Positions 10,392 through 23,298 of a stretch of 64,000 nucleotides of DNA are shown piece after piece (the first letter of the stretch is position 1; the number at the start of each line of letters is the position of its first letter). The position numbers were made by a program, and so were the translations under genes. This stretch comes from Plumapathes pennacea. Lineage: Eukaryota > Cnidaria > Anthozoa > Antipatharia > Myriopathidae. The stretch is taken from assembly GCA_964036295.1 (NCBI GenBank), contig OZ038470.1:9453078-9517077 (forward strand). Direction: 5' to 3'. The notes under the pieces were generated by a model, which worked only from the letters and a program-made list of their open reading frames with translations, was not told the DNA's origin and made no database searches.

Positions 10392-10858
10392 GGTTTTTCC
10401 TCAGAAACTTTTGATGCATACCTGCAAATTCCTCTTCCTAATTGTTTATTATTCAACAAATCTTTCTTCAAAGACTCTTCATCGTCCAAAGTAAGGATAT
10501 ACGAAAGTCCTTTAAAAATTCCATCAACAACTATTCCCATTCCATCTTTCATTAACTCCTGTCCGGACTTTTCTTCATAAACTTTGAATAAACATTCTAA
10601 ATCAGAATCCTTCATCTTTCTAATATCAACTGCACTTATGTTTTCTCCTACATATTCTTCCAAACCAAGCGTCATGGCAACTGACGCAAGAATATCTCTT
10701 TTTCTCGATATTTCACTTTGTACCTCTGGATCTATTTCAGCTTCCTTTTGTGATTCTTTCTTCTTACTTTGTGTTAGTTTTCTTTTTGCTTTAGGTTTTT
10801 GTTCTTTTTTTGTTTCGTTCTTTTCAAGATTAACGTAATCGTTTACAGTTTCTGCCAT
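10367..10858 (-). CDS. 163-residue Polinton protein of unknown function (unit 3)
   Basis: Full-length copy with ETKKEQ and two private or trimer-specific changes near the C-terminus (LGRGICRY, PWKTSEIG). ATG at 10858. Confidence 0.6.
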   Translation of the reverse strand: MAETVNDYVNLEKNETKKEQKPKAKRKLTQSKKKESQKEAEIDPEVQSEISRKRDILASVAMTLGLEEYVGENISAVDIRKMKDSDLECLFKVYEEKSGQELMKDGMGIVVDGIFKGLSYILTLDDEESLKKDLLNNKQLGRGICRYASKVSEEKPWKTSEIG

Positions 10859-10878
10859 TTATTTGTCATAACAAAATT

Positions 10879-11515
10879 TTAAGTTGTTTGTGGAATTTCA
10901 ATATGATATGAAAATGGATGGCGAAGAGAAAAACAAATCCTTGAGTGTTTTTCATTTTTTAGTATTTCACAAATAGTTTTCTTTTCATTATTATCAATTC
11001 CAGAACCAAACTTTTTAAAAAGTAAATCTGTTCCATCAAATTCTGGATTATAAAATGCAATAATGCAACCATAATTTTCTCTGAATGGTTTCGCAATGCT
11101 AGTCAATTGTTGAGTTAGAACCCAAACAGAAATTCCAATATGTCGTCCACTGAAAGCGAGATCGATGAGTTTGCTGCTTCGTTTCTTCACATCTGCACTC
11201 ACTGCACAATCATCAAGAATTATGAGAACTTTGGTTTGTCTTTGTAAATCATCCATTTTGGTGTCGTGAAATAGATCTGCACAAATCTCCAAACACTCTT
11301 CAACATCTTCAGATTCACTCGCATTTGGCATCGTGACGAAAAAGCATTTGTCAAGATTAGCGAACCCTTCATAAGTTTTGTTAGTGGCGAACGTTGGACA
11401 AATCAAACAATAAATTCGAAAACATACTTGGTCGATCTCTCAAAAGATCGACCAAGTATTGTGTTTTCCCACAATTTGTTGGGCCAGTAATCAAGCAAAA
11501 TCGTATATTTTTAAA
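10879..11515 (-). pseudogene. A32-like packaging ATPase, best-preserved form (unit 3)
   Basis: In type A units the frame is open for 175 codons from ICPTFATNKT to the stop, covering Walker B (KVLIILDDCAV), SGRHIGISVWVLTQQL and the C-terminal EFDGTDLLFKKFG part. Walker A (GPTNCGKT, about 11465-11490) is still one frameshift away, and no ATG precedes the open part, so it is not a functional gene as it stands. Confidence 0.87.
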
Positions 11516-11517
11516 TC

Positions 11518-12689
11518 TTATGAAGATGGCTGAATCCTTACATCTTTCACAACTCCATCACTAACGAAGATTGCTGCATCTGAAACAACAAACACGTGAC
11601 AATCGACGGTCGTAGAAGCAATTCCAGCCACGTCTACAACTAATCTCACACCATCCTGAGATCTTCCAACCACAATTCCGTCTCCATGAAGATTGTTAAC
11701 TGGTGTGGATCTCAAATCAATCCACAATGCGAACTTGCCATTATGAAAGTCAATTTCCTTAAAGTGATCCTCGACATAATCAAACCGTTTCAAAATCATT
11801 GGCCAAACATCCTCTCGTAAAATTTCGTCTGAAAATAACTTGTGTGGAACACCATTTATAGAAACCTTTACCGAATTAACAAGAGGATTAATATACTCCT
11901 CAGCTTTTCTTTCTCCTGAATCGAAACTCTTTAAAAAGAATAACATGATTCCTTTCATACAACTTCTTGGTGTGTTTACGTGCAAATTAGAAACAGCCCC
12001 CGTACCAATATCCTTCGAGACTAACGTTTCAAAATGATGCACATCCTCAAAGTAAAAAGGTCTCCCACTTTGATAAACGCTACTCGCTTGAATTGCTAAA
12101 TTTTCATCTTCAATGGTTGCGTATTCCAATTCTATGTGTGTTAACTCATATCCATGGCCTTTGGTATTGTCTGAAGTTACAACTATATCAGACGCATTAG
12201 CAAGTTTTATCTCAAATCTTAGGTTTGACTTCAGCCCACTTTGATAATAAACCCCATGATCGTCTAACAGCGGGTGAGATAGTGGAATACGATACCTCTG
12301 AGCGTAGGATATAAATTCGTGAGTTTCATAATCTTAAAATCGCCGCTCTAATCTTTCTTTTGTCCTCTTGTCATGATTCCTCTTTTCATATCTTCCTCAC
12401 ACGTCAACATATCATGATACCCATGAAAAATGTCATATTTGTCTGTGTCACAAATAGTTTTTCCTCCAAAGAAAATCTTCATGTGGTTCACTAAGTTTTT
12501 TGATACGTTTTGAACGAGGTGGTTGCTTGCAACACCCTTTTCTATCTTGACGTTAAACCTCAAAAACATACTCTTTGGAACGAAAACCATGTTTCATACA
12601 ACCTCGGGTACATTAACATAAAGTGTTTTTCCAGGCTTAGCAGACGATGGTGTGAAAGTTGTCCTATGAACTGTCCTCTCTGCCTTCAT
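11518..12689 (-). pseudogene. Polinton major capsid protein, type A copy (unit 3)
   Basis: The C-terminal 203 codons (MEYATIEDEN onward) are open, including the 13 bp lost in type B. A two-base insertion (GGATATAAATTC) near 12310 breaks the join to the preceding part. The in-frame TGA before MVFVPKS remains. Confidence 0.86.
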
Positions 12690-12785
12690 TGCCTTCGACA
12701 ATCTTGGCCTTCTATTCGGATTAAGTATTTTCTGCAAACGACATATTATTTTAAAAACATCAAAACAAATCTTTAAATGAAAAAC

Positions 12786-13796
12786 ATGGAAAAGATTTAT
12801 TACTCTTCTAGAAAGGATATTGGAAGGGTTTATCCGCAGTCAAGAAACTTTCTACAGAAGCAAAAGTTAGCCTAGAAGAAGCAAGAGATTGGCTATCAAA
12901 ACAGGCGCTTTGGCAAATTTATCTTCCTCCACCGAATTATGTTCCAAGACCACATTGGATTATTTCAGAACCAAACGAAATTCACCAAGCAGATCTCCTA
13001 TTCCTCCCCAACGATGAAGTCGGAAGAAAAACTTATATATATATATGCTTTAGTCGTTATTGATATTGCTTCAAGATATGTCGATGTAGAAGCTTTGACA
13101 AGTAAATCAAGTGATGAAGTGTCAAACGCTTTCAAGAAAATTTACTCAAGAAAGTAAAAATGGCCAAAAACTTGTTGATCCGGGAAGAGAGTTTGTTGGA
13201 TCTGTAACGGTTCTTATGAATGAAAAAAAGCTAGTTATCAAAGATCGAAAACTGCTAATCACAGAGCACAAGCATTCGTCGAGAGAGCGAACAAAACATT
13301 GGGAGAAAAAATATTTAGTCAACAATATGCTGACGAAATGTTAACTGAAGGTAGATCAACAAAGTGGATAAATAGATTACCAAATATCGTGAAAACTATC
13401 AACAACCACGTCACTCGACTGACTGGCAAAAAAGCCATCGACGCTTATCGTGAGAAAATTGTTGAACAAAAGACTAAGAATTATTCAAGACCTGTTGGGT
13501 TTAATGAAAAAAGGCTTGACTCAATCGAAAAAGTAAGATATCTTGTCTTGCCAGGAGAGGAAGAAGGAGGAAACGTAAGAAGGGCAACAGATCCCATATG
13601 GAGTACAAACGTTTTTGAGTTGAAAAAATCCATAATATCTAAAAATCAACCAGTTTTGTATTATTTAGTCGATGGACCAAAAAGAGGATTCGCCAGAGAA
13701 GAATTACTAATCATACCATATGGCACAGAATTACCTCCAAAAATTTTTCTTAAAACAATAACTTTTCTAAATATCTTTAATCCTATAATGCCTTAA
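12786..13796 (+). pseudogene. Polinton integrase, inactivated (unit 4)
   Basis: 14-nt (TA)n form. CTAGAAAGG marker as in units 1 and 7. VRRATDPIW variant shared with unit 8. The C-terminal frame overruns into the end of the convergent polymerase fragment, as in all type B units. Confidence 0.85.
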
Positions 13797-14532
13797 GGCT
13801 AAGGTGTCTATCCCATTTGGTAATATGTTTCTTTTATCGTCTTCCCTACTAAGTGCTATTTTGTTCACTTCTTCCGTGTATATGTCATGATCGCGACTTC
13901 TAATTAGATTCATCACCCTCATTTTCTTACCGCCGTTGATACGACAATCTTCATAATCCTGAAAATTTATATCCTTATTAACAAGAAGGTTATTGGAATG
14001 TTTAAGGATGAAGTCGGTGGAAGACACGTTTGAAGAATCGAGTACGTAAGAGTCAAGCTTAGCTCTCAAACTGACAAACTCTGAAATTTGTCTTCCACCG
14101 ACTTCATCCTTAAACATTCCAATAACCTTCTTGTTAACTCCAGTAGTAATTCCTGAAGGATGATCCTTTGGGTAATTACTAGTGTCAAACGATGTTAAGA
14201 CATCCCCACTAATACCTTTATAAAAATCATCCGTCTCTATCTCATATATTAATGAATAAGTGTCAGTAAATAGTAACCTTGCCTTATCATTGTACTTCTC
14301 TTTGATGTAACCATAATGAAAATCATACATCAACGTTTTACTTATGTCAAGTATTGACATTCCCAAGTAAACTGGTTTATCAAATAATAGCTTCGTCCTA
14401 TGCATGTGAATAGCTGCTAAATCATTCACAAAATATTTTCCTTCTATCAAAGCTTGGTTTTGAGATAAGTTTCCTAGCTTGTGACTCGTTAGTGACCAAC
14501 TTAATGTCTACCCTATTTCGGATATTTTCCAT
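13767..14532 (-). pseudogene. PolB C-terminal fragment (unit 4, type B)
   Basis: Inverted repeat at 13978-14137; motif C DTYS; 227-codon open piece starting MIEGKYFVND after the shared one-base insertion. Confidence 0.88.
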
Positions 14533-14999
14533 GGTTTTTCCTCAGAAACTTTTGATGCATACCTGCAAATTCTTCTTCCTAATTGTTTATTATTCAACAA
14601 ATCTTTCTTCAAAGACTCTTCATCGTCCAAAGTAAGGATATACGAAAGTCCTTTAAAAATTCCATCAACAACTATTCCCATTCCATCTTTCATTAACTCT
14701 TGTCCGGACTTTTCTTCATAAACTTTGAATAAACATTCAAAATCAGAATCCTTCATCTTTCTAATATCAACTGCACTTATGTTTTCTCCTACATATTCTT
14801 CCAAACCAAGCGTCATGGCAACTGACGCAAGAATATCTCTTTTTCTCGATATTTCACTTTGTACCTCTGGATCTATTTCAGCTTCCTTTTGTGATTCTTT
14901 CTTCTTACTTTGTGTTAGTTTTCTTTTTGCTTTAGGTTTTTGTTCTTCTTTTGTTTCGTTCTTTTCAAGATTAACGTAATCGTTTACAGTTTCTGCCAT
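14508..14999 (-). CDS. 163-residue Polinton protein of unknown function (unit 4)
   Basis: Open copy; Phe replaces Leu in KDSDFECLF, private to this unit. Confidence 0.6.
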   Translation of the reverse strand: MAETVNDYVNLEKNETKEEQKPKAKRKLTQSKKKESQKEAEIDPEVQSEISRKRDILASVAMTLGLEEYVGENISAVDIRKMKDSDFECLFKVYEEKSGQELMKDGMGIVVDGIFKGLSYILTLDDEESLKKDLLNNKQLGRRICRYASKVSEEKPWKISEIG

Positions 15000-15019
15000 T
15001 TATTTGTCATAACAAAATT

Positions 15020-15655
15020 TTAAGTTGTTTGTGGAATTTCAATATGATATGAAAATGGATGGCGAAGAGAAAAACAAATCCTTGAGTGTTTTTCATTTTT
15101 TAGTATTTCACAAATAGTTTTCTTTTCATTATTATCAATTCCAGAACCAAACTTTTTAAAAAGTAAATCTGTTCCATCAAATTCTGGATTATAAAATGCA
15201 ATAATGCAACCAAGATTTTCTCTGAATGGTTTCGCAATGCTAGTCAATTGTTGAGTTAGAACCCAAACAGAAATTCCAATATGTCGTCCACTGAAGCGAG
15301 ATCGATGAGTTTGCTGCTTCGTTTCTTCACATCTGCACTCACTGCACAATCATCAAGAATTATGAGAACTTTGGTTTGTCTTTGTAAATCATCCATTTTG
15401 ATGTCGTGAAATAGATCTGCACAAATCTCCAAACACTCTTCAACATCTTCAGATTCACTCGCATTTGGCATCGTGACGAAAAAGCATTTGTCAAGATTAG
15501 CGAACCCTTCATAAGTTTTGTTAGTGGCGAACGTTGGACAAATCAAACAAAAAAGTCGAAAACATACTTGGTCGATCTCTCAAAAGATCGACCAAGTATT
15601 GTGTTTTCCCACAATTTGTTGGGCCAGTAATCAAGCAAAATCGTATATTTTTAAA
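15020..15655 (-). pseudogene. A32-like packaging ATPase, frameshifted (unit 4)
   Basis: Both shared frameshifts are present. Walker A and hairpin intact in sequence. Ile replaces Thr in HDIKMDD. Confidence 0.85.
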
Positions 15656-15657
15656 TC

Positions 15658-16826
15658 TTATGAAGATGGCTGAATCCTTACATCTTTCACAACTCCATCA
15701 CTAACGAAGACTGCTGCATCTGAAACAACAAACACGTGACAATCGACGGTCGTAGAAGCAATTCCAGCCACGTCTACAACTAATCTCACACCATCCTGAG
15801 ATCTTCCAACCACAATTCCGTCTCCATGAAGATTGTTATCTGGTGTGGATCTCAAATCAATCCACAATGCGAACTTGCCATTATGAAAGTCAATTTCCTT
15901 AAAGTGATCCTCGACATAATCAAACCTTTTCAAAATCATTGGCCAAACATTCCGTCTGAAAATAACTTGTGTGGAACACCATTTATAGAAACCTTTACCG
16001 AATTAACAAGAGGATTAATATACTGCTCAGCTTTTCTTTCTCCTGAATCGAAACTCTTTAAAAAGAATAACATGATTCCCTTTCATACAACTTCTTGGTG
16101 TGTGTACGTGCAAATTAAAAACAGCCCCCGTACCAATATCCTTCGAGACTAACGTTTCAAAATGATGCACATCCTCAAAGTAAAAAAGTTCTCCCACTTT
16201 GATAAACGCTACTCGCTTGAATTGCTAAATTTTCATCTTCAATGGTTGCGTATTCCAATTCTATGTGTGTTAACTCATATCCATGGCCTTTGGTATTGTC
16301 TGAAGTTACAACTATATCAGACGCATTAGCAAGTTTTATCTCAAATCTTAGGTTTGACTTCAGCCCACTTTGATAATAAACCCCATGATCGTCTAACAGC
16401 GGGTGAGATAGTGGAATACGATACCTCTGAGCGTAGGATAAATTCGTGAGTTTCATAATCTTAGAATCGCCAGTTTCTGCCGCTCTAATCTTTCTTTTGT
16501 CCTCTTGTCATGATTCCTCTTTTCATATCTTCCTCACACGTCAACATATCATGATACCCATGAAAAATGTCATATTTGTCTGTGTCACAAATAGTTTTTC
16601 CTCCAAAGAAAATTTTCATGTGATTCACTAAGTTTCTTGATACGTTTTGAACGAGGTGGTTGCTTGCAACACCCTTTTCTATCTTGACGTTAAACCTCAA
16701 AAACATACTCTTTGGAACGAAAACCATGTTTCATACAACCTCGGGTACATTAACATAAAGTGTTTTTCCAGGCTTAGCAGACGATGGTGTGAAAGTTGTC
16801 CTATGAACTGTCCTCTCTGCCTTCAT
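15658..16826 (-). pseudogene. Polinton major capsid protein, broken (unit 4)
   Basis: Type B lesions. TRGQKKD in place of TRRQKKD at the end of the MVFVPKS piece, shared with unit 3. Confidence 0.85.
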
Positions 16827-16922
16827 TGCCTTCGACAATCTTGGCCTTCTATTCGGATTAAGTATTTTCTGCAAACGACATATTATTTTAAAAACATCAA
16901 AACAAATCTTTAAATGAAAAAC

Positions 16923-17939
16923 ATGGAAAAGATTTATTACTCTTCTCAAAAGGATATTGGAAGGGTTTATCCGCAGTCAAGAAACTTTCTACAGAAGCTA
17001 AAGTTAGCCTAGAAGAAGCAAGAGATTGGCTATCAAAACAGGCGCTTTGGCAAATTTATCTTCCTCCACCGAATTATGTTCCAAGACCACATTGGATTAT
17101 TTCAGAACCAAACGAAATTCACCAAGCAGATCTCCTATTCCTCCCCCACGATAAAGTCGGAAGAAAAACTTATATATATAGATATGCTTTAGTCGTTATT
17201 GATATTGCTTCAAGATATATCGATGTAGAAGCTTTGACAAGTAAATCAAGTGATGAAGTGTCAAACGCTTTCAAGAAAATTTACTCAAGAAAGTAAAAAT
17301 GGCAAAAACTTTGATTGTTGATCCGGGAAGAGAGTTTGTTGGATCTGTAGCGGTTCTTATGAATGAAAAGAAGCTAGTTATCAAAGATCGGAAACTGCTA
17401 ATCACAGAGCACAAGCATTCGTCGAGAGAGCGAACAAAACATTAGGAGAAAAAATATTTAGTCAACAATATGCTGACGAAATGTTAACTGAAGGTAGATC
17501 AACAAAGTGGATAAATAGATTACCAAATATCGTGAAAACTATCGACAACCACGTCACTCGACTGACTGGCAAAAAAGCCATCGACCCTTATCGTGAGAAA
17601 AATGTTGAACAAAAGACTAAGAATTATTCAAGACCTGTTGGGTTTAATGAAAAAAGGCTTGACTCAATCGAAAAAGTAAGATATCTTGTCTTGCCAGGAG
17701 AGGAAGAAGGAGGAAACCTAAGAAGGGCAACAGATCCCATATGGAGTACAAACGTTTTTGAGTTGAAAAAATCCATAATATCTAAAAATCAACCAGTTTT
17801 GTATTATTTAGTCGATGGACCAAAAAGAGGATTCGCCAGAGAAGAATTACTAATCATACCATATGGCACAGAATTACCTCCAAAAATTTTTCTTAAAACA
17901 ATAACTTTTCTAAATATCTTTAATCCTATAATGCCTTAA
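16923..17939 (+). pseudogene. Polinton integrase, inactivated (unit 5)
   Basis: Same class as unit 2 (IDPYREKN, CATTAGGAG stop). The 16-nt TA tract is interrupted by GA. GTAGCG replaces GTAACG near 17348. Confidence 0.85.
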
Positions 17940-18675
17940 GGCTAAGGTGTCTATCCCATTTGGTAATATGTTTCTTTTATCGTCTTCCCTACTAAGTGCT
18001 ATTTTGTTCACTTCTTCCGTGTATATGTCATGATCGCGACTTCTAATTAGATTCATCACCCTCATTTTCTTACCGCCGTTGATACGACAATCTTCATAAT
18101 CCTGAAAATTTATACCCTTATTAACAAGAAGGTTATTGGAATGTTTAAGGATGAAGTCGGTGGAAGACACGTTTGAAGAATGGAGTACGTAAGAGTCAAG
18201 CTTAGCTCTCAAACTGACAAACTCTGAAATTTGTCTTCCACCGACTTCATCCTTAAACATTCCAATAACCTTCTTGTTAACTCCAGTAGTAATTCCTGAA
18301 GGATGATCCTTTGGGTAATTACTAGTGTCAAACGATGTTAAGACATCCCCACTAACACCTTTATAAAAATCATCCGTCTCTATCTCATATATTAATGAAT
18401 AAGTGTCAGTAAATAGTAACCTTGCCTTATCATTGTACTTCTCTTTGATGTAACCATAATGAAAATCATACATCAACGTTTTACTTATGTCAAGTATTGA
18501 CATTCCCAAGTAAACTGGTTTATCAAATAATAGCTTCGTCCTATGCATGTGAATAGCTGCTAAATCATTCACAAAATATTTTCCTTCTATCAAAGCTTGG
18601 TTTTGAGATAAGTTTCCTAGCTTGTGACTCGTTAGTGACCAACTTAATGTCTACCCTATTTCGGATATTTTCCAT
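17910..18675 (-). pseudogene. PolB C-terminal fragment (unit 5, type B)
   Basis: Inverted repeat at 18121-18280. His replaces Asp in YVLHSS. Lacks the TAG of its partner unit 2, so that stop arose after trimer duplication. Confidence 0.88.
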
Positions 18676-19142
18676 GGTTTTTCCTCAGACACTTTTGATG
18701 CATACCTGCAAATTCTTCTTCCTAATTGTTTATTATTCAACAAATCTTTCTTCAAAGACTCTTCATCGTCCAAAGTAAGGATATACGAAAGTCCTTTAAA
18801 AATTCCATCAACAACTATTCCCATTCCATCTTTCATTAACTCTTGTCCGGACTTTTCTTCATAAACTTTGAATAAACATTCTAAATCAGAATCCTTCATC
18901 TTTCTAATATCAACTGCACTTATGTTTTCTCCTACATATTCTTTCAAACCAAGCGTCATGGCAACTGACGCAAGAATATCTCTTTTTCTCGATATTTCAC
19001 TTTGTACCTCTGGATCTATTTCAGCTTCCTTTTGTGATTCTTTCTTCTTACTTTGTGTTAGTTTTCTTTTTGCTTTAGGTTTTTGTTCTTCTTTTGTTTC
19101 GTTCTCTTCAAGATAAACGTAATCGTTTACAGTTTCTGCCAT
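18651..19142 (-). CDS. 163-residue Polinton protein of unknown function (unit 5)
   Basis: At the amino-acid level matches the unit 2 copy. Confidence 0.6.
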   Translation of the reverse strand: MAETVNDYVYLEENETKEEQKPKAKRKLTQSKKKESQKEAEIDPEVQSEISRKRDILASVAMTLGLKEYVGENISAVDIRKMKDSDLECLFKVYEEKSGQELMKDGMGIVVDGIFKGLSYILTLDDEESLKKDLLNNKQLGRRICRYASKVSEEKPWKISEIG

Positions 19143-19162
19143 TTATTTGTCATAACAAAATT

Positions 19163-19798
19163 TTAAGTTGTTTGTGGAATTTCAATATGATATGAAAATG
19201 GATGGCGAAGAGAAAAACAAATCCTTGAGTGTTTTTCATTTTTTAGTATTTCACAAATAGTTTTCTTTTCATTATTATCAATTCCAGAACCAAACTTTTT
19301 AAAAAGTAAATCTGTTCCATCAAATTCTGGATTATAAAATGCAATAATGCAACCAAGATTTTCTCTGAATGGTTTCGCAATGCTAGTCAATTGTTGAGTT
19401 AGAACCCAAACAGAAATTCCAATATGTCGTCCACTGAAGCGAGATCGATGAGTTTGCTGCTTCGTTTCTTCACATCTGCACTCACTGCACAATCATCAAG
19501 AATTATGAGAACTTTGGTTTGTCTTTGTAAATCATCCATTTTGGTGTCGTGAAATAGATCTGCACAAATCTCCAAACACTCTTCAACATCTTCAGATTCA
19601 CTCGCATTTGGCATCGTGACGAAAAAGCATTTGTCAAGATTAGCAAACCCTTCATAAGTTTTGTTAGTGGCGAACGTTGGACAAATCAAACAAAAATGTC
19701 GAAAACATACTTGGTCGATCTCTCAAAAGATCGACCAAGTATTGTGTTTTCCCACAATTTGTTGGGCCAGTAATCAAGCAAAATCGTATATTTTTAAA
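19163..19798 (-). pseudogene. A32-like packaging ATPase, frameshifted (unit 5)
   Basis: Walker A near 19745-19770 is out of frame with Walker B. Same lesions as unit 2. Confidence 0.85.
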
Positions 19799-19800
19799 TC

Positions 19801-20969
19801 TTATGAAGATGGCTGAATCCTTACATCTTTCACAACTCCATCACTAACGAAGACTGCTGCATCTGAAACAACAAACACGTGACAATCGACGGTCGTAGAA
19901 GCAATTCCTGCCACGTCTACAACTAATCTCACACCATCCTGAGATCTTCCAACCACAATTCCGTCTCCATGAAAATTGTTATCTGGTGTGGATCTCAAAT
20001 CAATCCACAATGCGAACTTGCCATTATGAAAGTCAATTTCCTTAAAGTGATCCTCGACATAATCAAACCTTTTCAAAATCATTGGCCAAACATTCCGTCT
20101 GAAAATAACTTGTGTGGAACACCATTTATAGAAACCTTTACCGAATTAACAAGAGGATTAATAAACTCCTCAGCTTTTCTTTCTCCTGAATCGAAACTCT
20201 TTAATAAGAATAACATGATTCCCTTTCATACAACTTCTTGGTGTGTTTACGTGCAAATTAAAAACAGCCCCTGTACCAATATCCTTCCAGGCTAACGTTT
20301 CAAAATGATGCACATCCTCAAAGTAAAAAAGTTCTCCCACTTTGATAAACGCTACTCGCTTGAATTGCTAAATTTTCATCTTCAATGGTTGCGTATTCCA
20401 ATTCTATGTGTGTTAACTCATATCCATGGCCTTTGGTATTGTCTGAAGTTACAACTATATCAGACGCATTAGCAAGTTTTATCTCAAATCTTAGGTTTGA
20501 CTTCAGCCCACTTTGATAATAAACCCCATGATCGTCTAACAGCGGGTGAGATAGTGGAATACGATACCTCTGAGCGTAGGATAAATTCGTGAGTTTCATA
20601 ATCTTAGAATCGCCAGTTTCTGCCGCTCTAATCTTTCTTTTGTCTTCTTGTCATGATTCCTCTTTTCATATCTTCCTCACACGTCAACATATCATGATAC
20701 CCATGAAAAATGTCATATTTGTCTGTGTCACAAATAGTTTTTCCTCCAAAGAAAATTTTCATGTGGTTCACTAAGTTTCTTGATACGTTTTGAACGAGGT
20801 GGTTGCTTGCAACACCCTTTTCTATCTTGACGTTAAACCTCAAAAACATACTCTTTGGAACGAAAACCATGTTTCATACAACCTCGGGTACATTAACATA
20901 AAGTGTTTTTCCAGGCTTAGCAGACGATGGTGTGAAAGTTGTCCTATGAACTGTCCTCTCTGCCTTCAT
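19801..20969 (-). pseudogene. Polinton major capsid protein, broken (unit 5)
   Basis: Type B lesions. The stretch CCTTCCAGGCTAACG near 20283 is shared with unit 6 and differs from unit 2, which suggests local gene conversion between neighbouring units. Confidence 0.85.
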
Positions 20970-21065
20970 TGCCTTCGACAATCTTGGCCTTCTATTCGGA
21001 TTAAGTATTTTCTGCAAACGACATATTATTTTAAAAACATCAAAACAAATCTTTAAATGAAAAAC

Positions 21066-22040
21066 ATGGAAAAGATTTATTACTCTTCTCAAAAGGATAT
21101 TGGAAGGGTTTATCCGCAGTCAAGAAACTTTCTACAGAAGCTAAAGTTAGCCTAGAAGAAGCAAGAGATTGGCTATCAAAACAGGCGCTTTGGCAAATTT
21201 ATCTTCCTCCACCGAATTATGTTCCAAGACCACATTGGATTATTTCAGAACCAAACGAAATTCACCAAGCAGATCTCCTATTCCTCCCCCACGATAAAGT
21301 CGGAAGAAAAACTTATATATATATATGCTTTAGTCGTTATTGATATTGCTTCAAGATATGTCGATGTAGAAGCTTTGACAAGTAAATCAAGTGATGAAGT
21401 GTCAAACGCTTTCAAGAAAATTTACTCAAGAAAGTAAAAATGGCCAAAAACTTGTTGATCCGGGAAGAGAGTTTGTTGGATCTGTAACGGTTCTTATGAA
21501 TGAAAAAAAGCTAGTTATCAAAGATCGGAAACTGCTAATCACAGAGCACAAGCATTCGTCGAGAGAGCGAATAAAACATTGGGAGAAAAAATATTTAGTC
21601 AACAATATGCTGACGAAATGTTAACTGAAGGTAGATCAACAAAGTGGATAAATAGATTACCAAATATCGTGAAAACTATCAACAACCACGTCACTCGACT
21701 GACTGGCAAAAAAGCCATCGACGCTTATCGTGAGAAAAATGTTGAAGAAAAGACTAAGAATTATTCAAGACCTGTTGGGTTTAATGAAAAAAGGCTTGAC
21801 TCAATCGAAAAAGTAAGATATCTTGTCTTGCCAGGAGAGGAAGAAGGAGGAAACCTAAGAAGGGCAACAGATCCCATATGGAGTACAAACGTTTTTGAGT
21901 TGAAAAAATCCATAATATCTAAAAATCAACCAGTTTTGTATTATTTAGTCGATGGACCAAAAAGAGGATTCGCCAGAGAAGAATTACTAATCATACCATA
22001 TGACACAGAATTACCTCCAAAATTTGTCTTAAAACAATAA
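21066..22040 (+). pseudogene. Polinton integrase, inactivated (unit 6)
   Basis: Type A; 14-nt TA tract; ends KFVLKQ. At the amino-acid level matches unit 3 over the C-terminal 153 codons. Confidence 0.85.
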
Positions 22041-22045
22041 CTTTT

Positions 22046-22811
22046 CTAAATATCTTTAATCCTATAATGCCTTAAGGCTAAGGTGTCTACCCGATTTGGT
22101 AATATGTTTCTTTCATCGTCTTCCCTACTAAGTGCTATTTTGTTCACTTCTTCCGTGTATATGTCATGATCGCGACTTCTAATTAGATTCATCACCCTCA
22201 TTTTCTTACCGCCGTTGATACGACAATCTTCCTAATCCGGAAAATTTATATCCTTATTAACGACAGCCTTCTTAACGCCCTTACACTTCTTTTCCTCCTT
22301 CGTTTGAAGAATCGAGTACGTAAGAGTAAAGCTTAGCTCTCAAGCTGACAAACTCTGAAATTTGTCTTCCACCGACTTCATCCTTAAACATTCCAATAAC
22401 CTTCTTGTTAACTCCAGTAGTAATTCCTGAAGGATGATCCTTTGGGTAATTACTAGTGTCAAACGATGTTAAGACATCCCCACTAATACCTTTATAAGAA
22501 TCATCCCTCTCTGTCTCATACAATAATGAATAAGTGACAGTAAATAGTAACCTTGCCTTATCATTGTACTTCTCTTTGATGTAAGCATAATGAAAATCAT
22601 ACATCAACGTTTTACTTATGTCAAGTATTGACATTCCCAAGTAAACTGGTTTATCAAATAATAGCTTCGTTCTATGCATGTGAATAGCTGCTAAATCATC
22701 AAAAAATATTTTCCTTCTATCAATATCAAAGCTTGGTTTTGAGATAAGTTTCCTAGCTTGTGAGTCGTTAGTGACCAACTTAATGTCTACCCTATTTCGG
22801 ATGTTTTCCAT
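22046..22811 (-). pseudogene. PolB C-terminal fragment (unit 6, type A)
   Basis: Motif C is further decayed to FTVTYSLL: both acidic positions of the ancestral DTDS motif are now altered. No inverted repeat. Open for 176 codons from 22811. Confidence 0.88.
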
Positions 22812-23278
22812 GGTTTTTCCTCAGAAACTTTTGATGCATACCTGCAAATTCTTCTTCCTAATTGTTTATTATTCAACAAATCTTTCTTCAAAGACTCTTC
22901 ATCGTCCAAAGTAAGGATATACGAAAGTCCTTTAAAAATTCCATCAACAACTATTCCCATTCCATCTTTCATTAACTCCTGTCCGGACTTTTCTTCATAA
23001 ACTTTGAATAAACATTCTAAATCAGAATCCTTCATCTTTCTAATATCAACTGCACTTATGTTTTCTCCTACATATTCTTCCAAACCAAGCGTCATGGCAA
23101 CTGACGCAAGAATATCTCTTTTTCTCGATATTTCACTTTGTACCTCTGGATCTATTTCAGCTTCCTTTTGTGATTCTTTCTTCTTACTTTGTGTTAGTTT
23201 TCTTTTTGCTTTAGGTTTTTGTTCTTTTTTTGTTTCGTTCTTTTCAAGATTAACGTAATCGTTTACAGTTTCTGCCAT
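22787..23278 (-). CDS. 163-residue Polinton protein of unknown function (unit 6)
   Basis: Open copy with ETKKEQ and PWKTSEIG as in unit 3 but the usual LGRRICRY. Confidence 0.6.
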   Translation of the reverse strand: MAETVNDYVNLEKNETKKEQKPKAKRKLTQSKKKESQKEAEIDPEVQSEISRKRDILASVAMTLGLEEYVGENISAVDIRKMKDSDLECLFKVYEEKSGQELMKDGMGIVVDGIFKGLSYILTLDDEESLKKDLLNNKQLGRRICRYASKVSEEKPWKTSEIG

Positions 23279-23298
23279 TTATTTGTCATAACAAAATT

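Larger units (their letters stand above)
4503..16922. repeat. Higher-order repeat, first complete trimer (units 2-4)
   Basis: Units 2, 3 and 4 are of type B, A, B. The block is 12,420 bp and is followed by a second block of 12,418 bp with the same order and private markers: the YLEEN variant in units 2 and 5, intact ATPase frame in 3 and 6, CTAGAAAGG integrase marker in 1, 4 and 7. Trimer-level duplication therefore followed divergence of the three unit types. Confidence 0.85.
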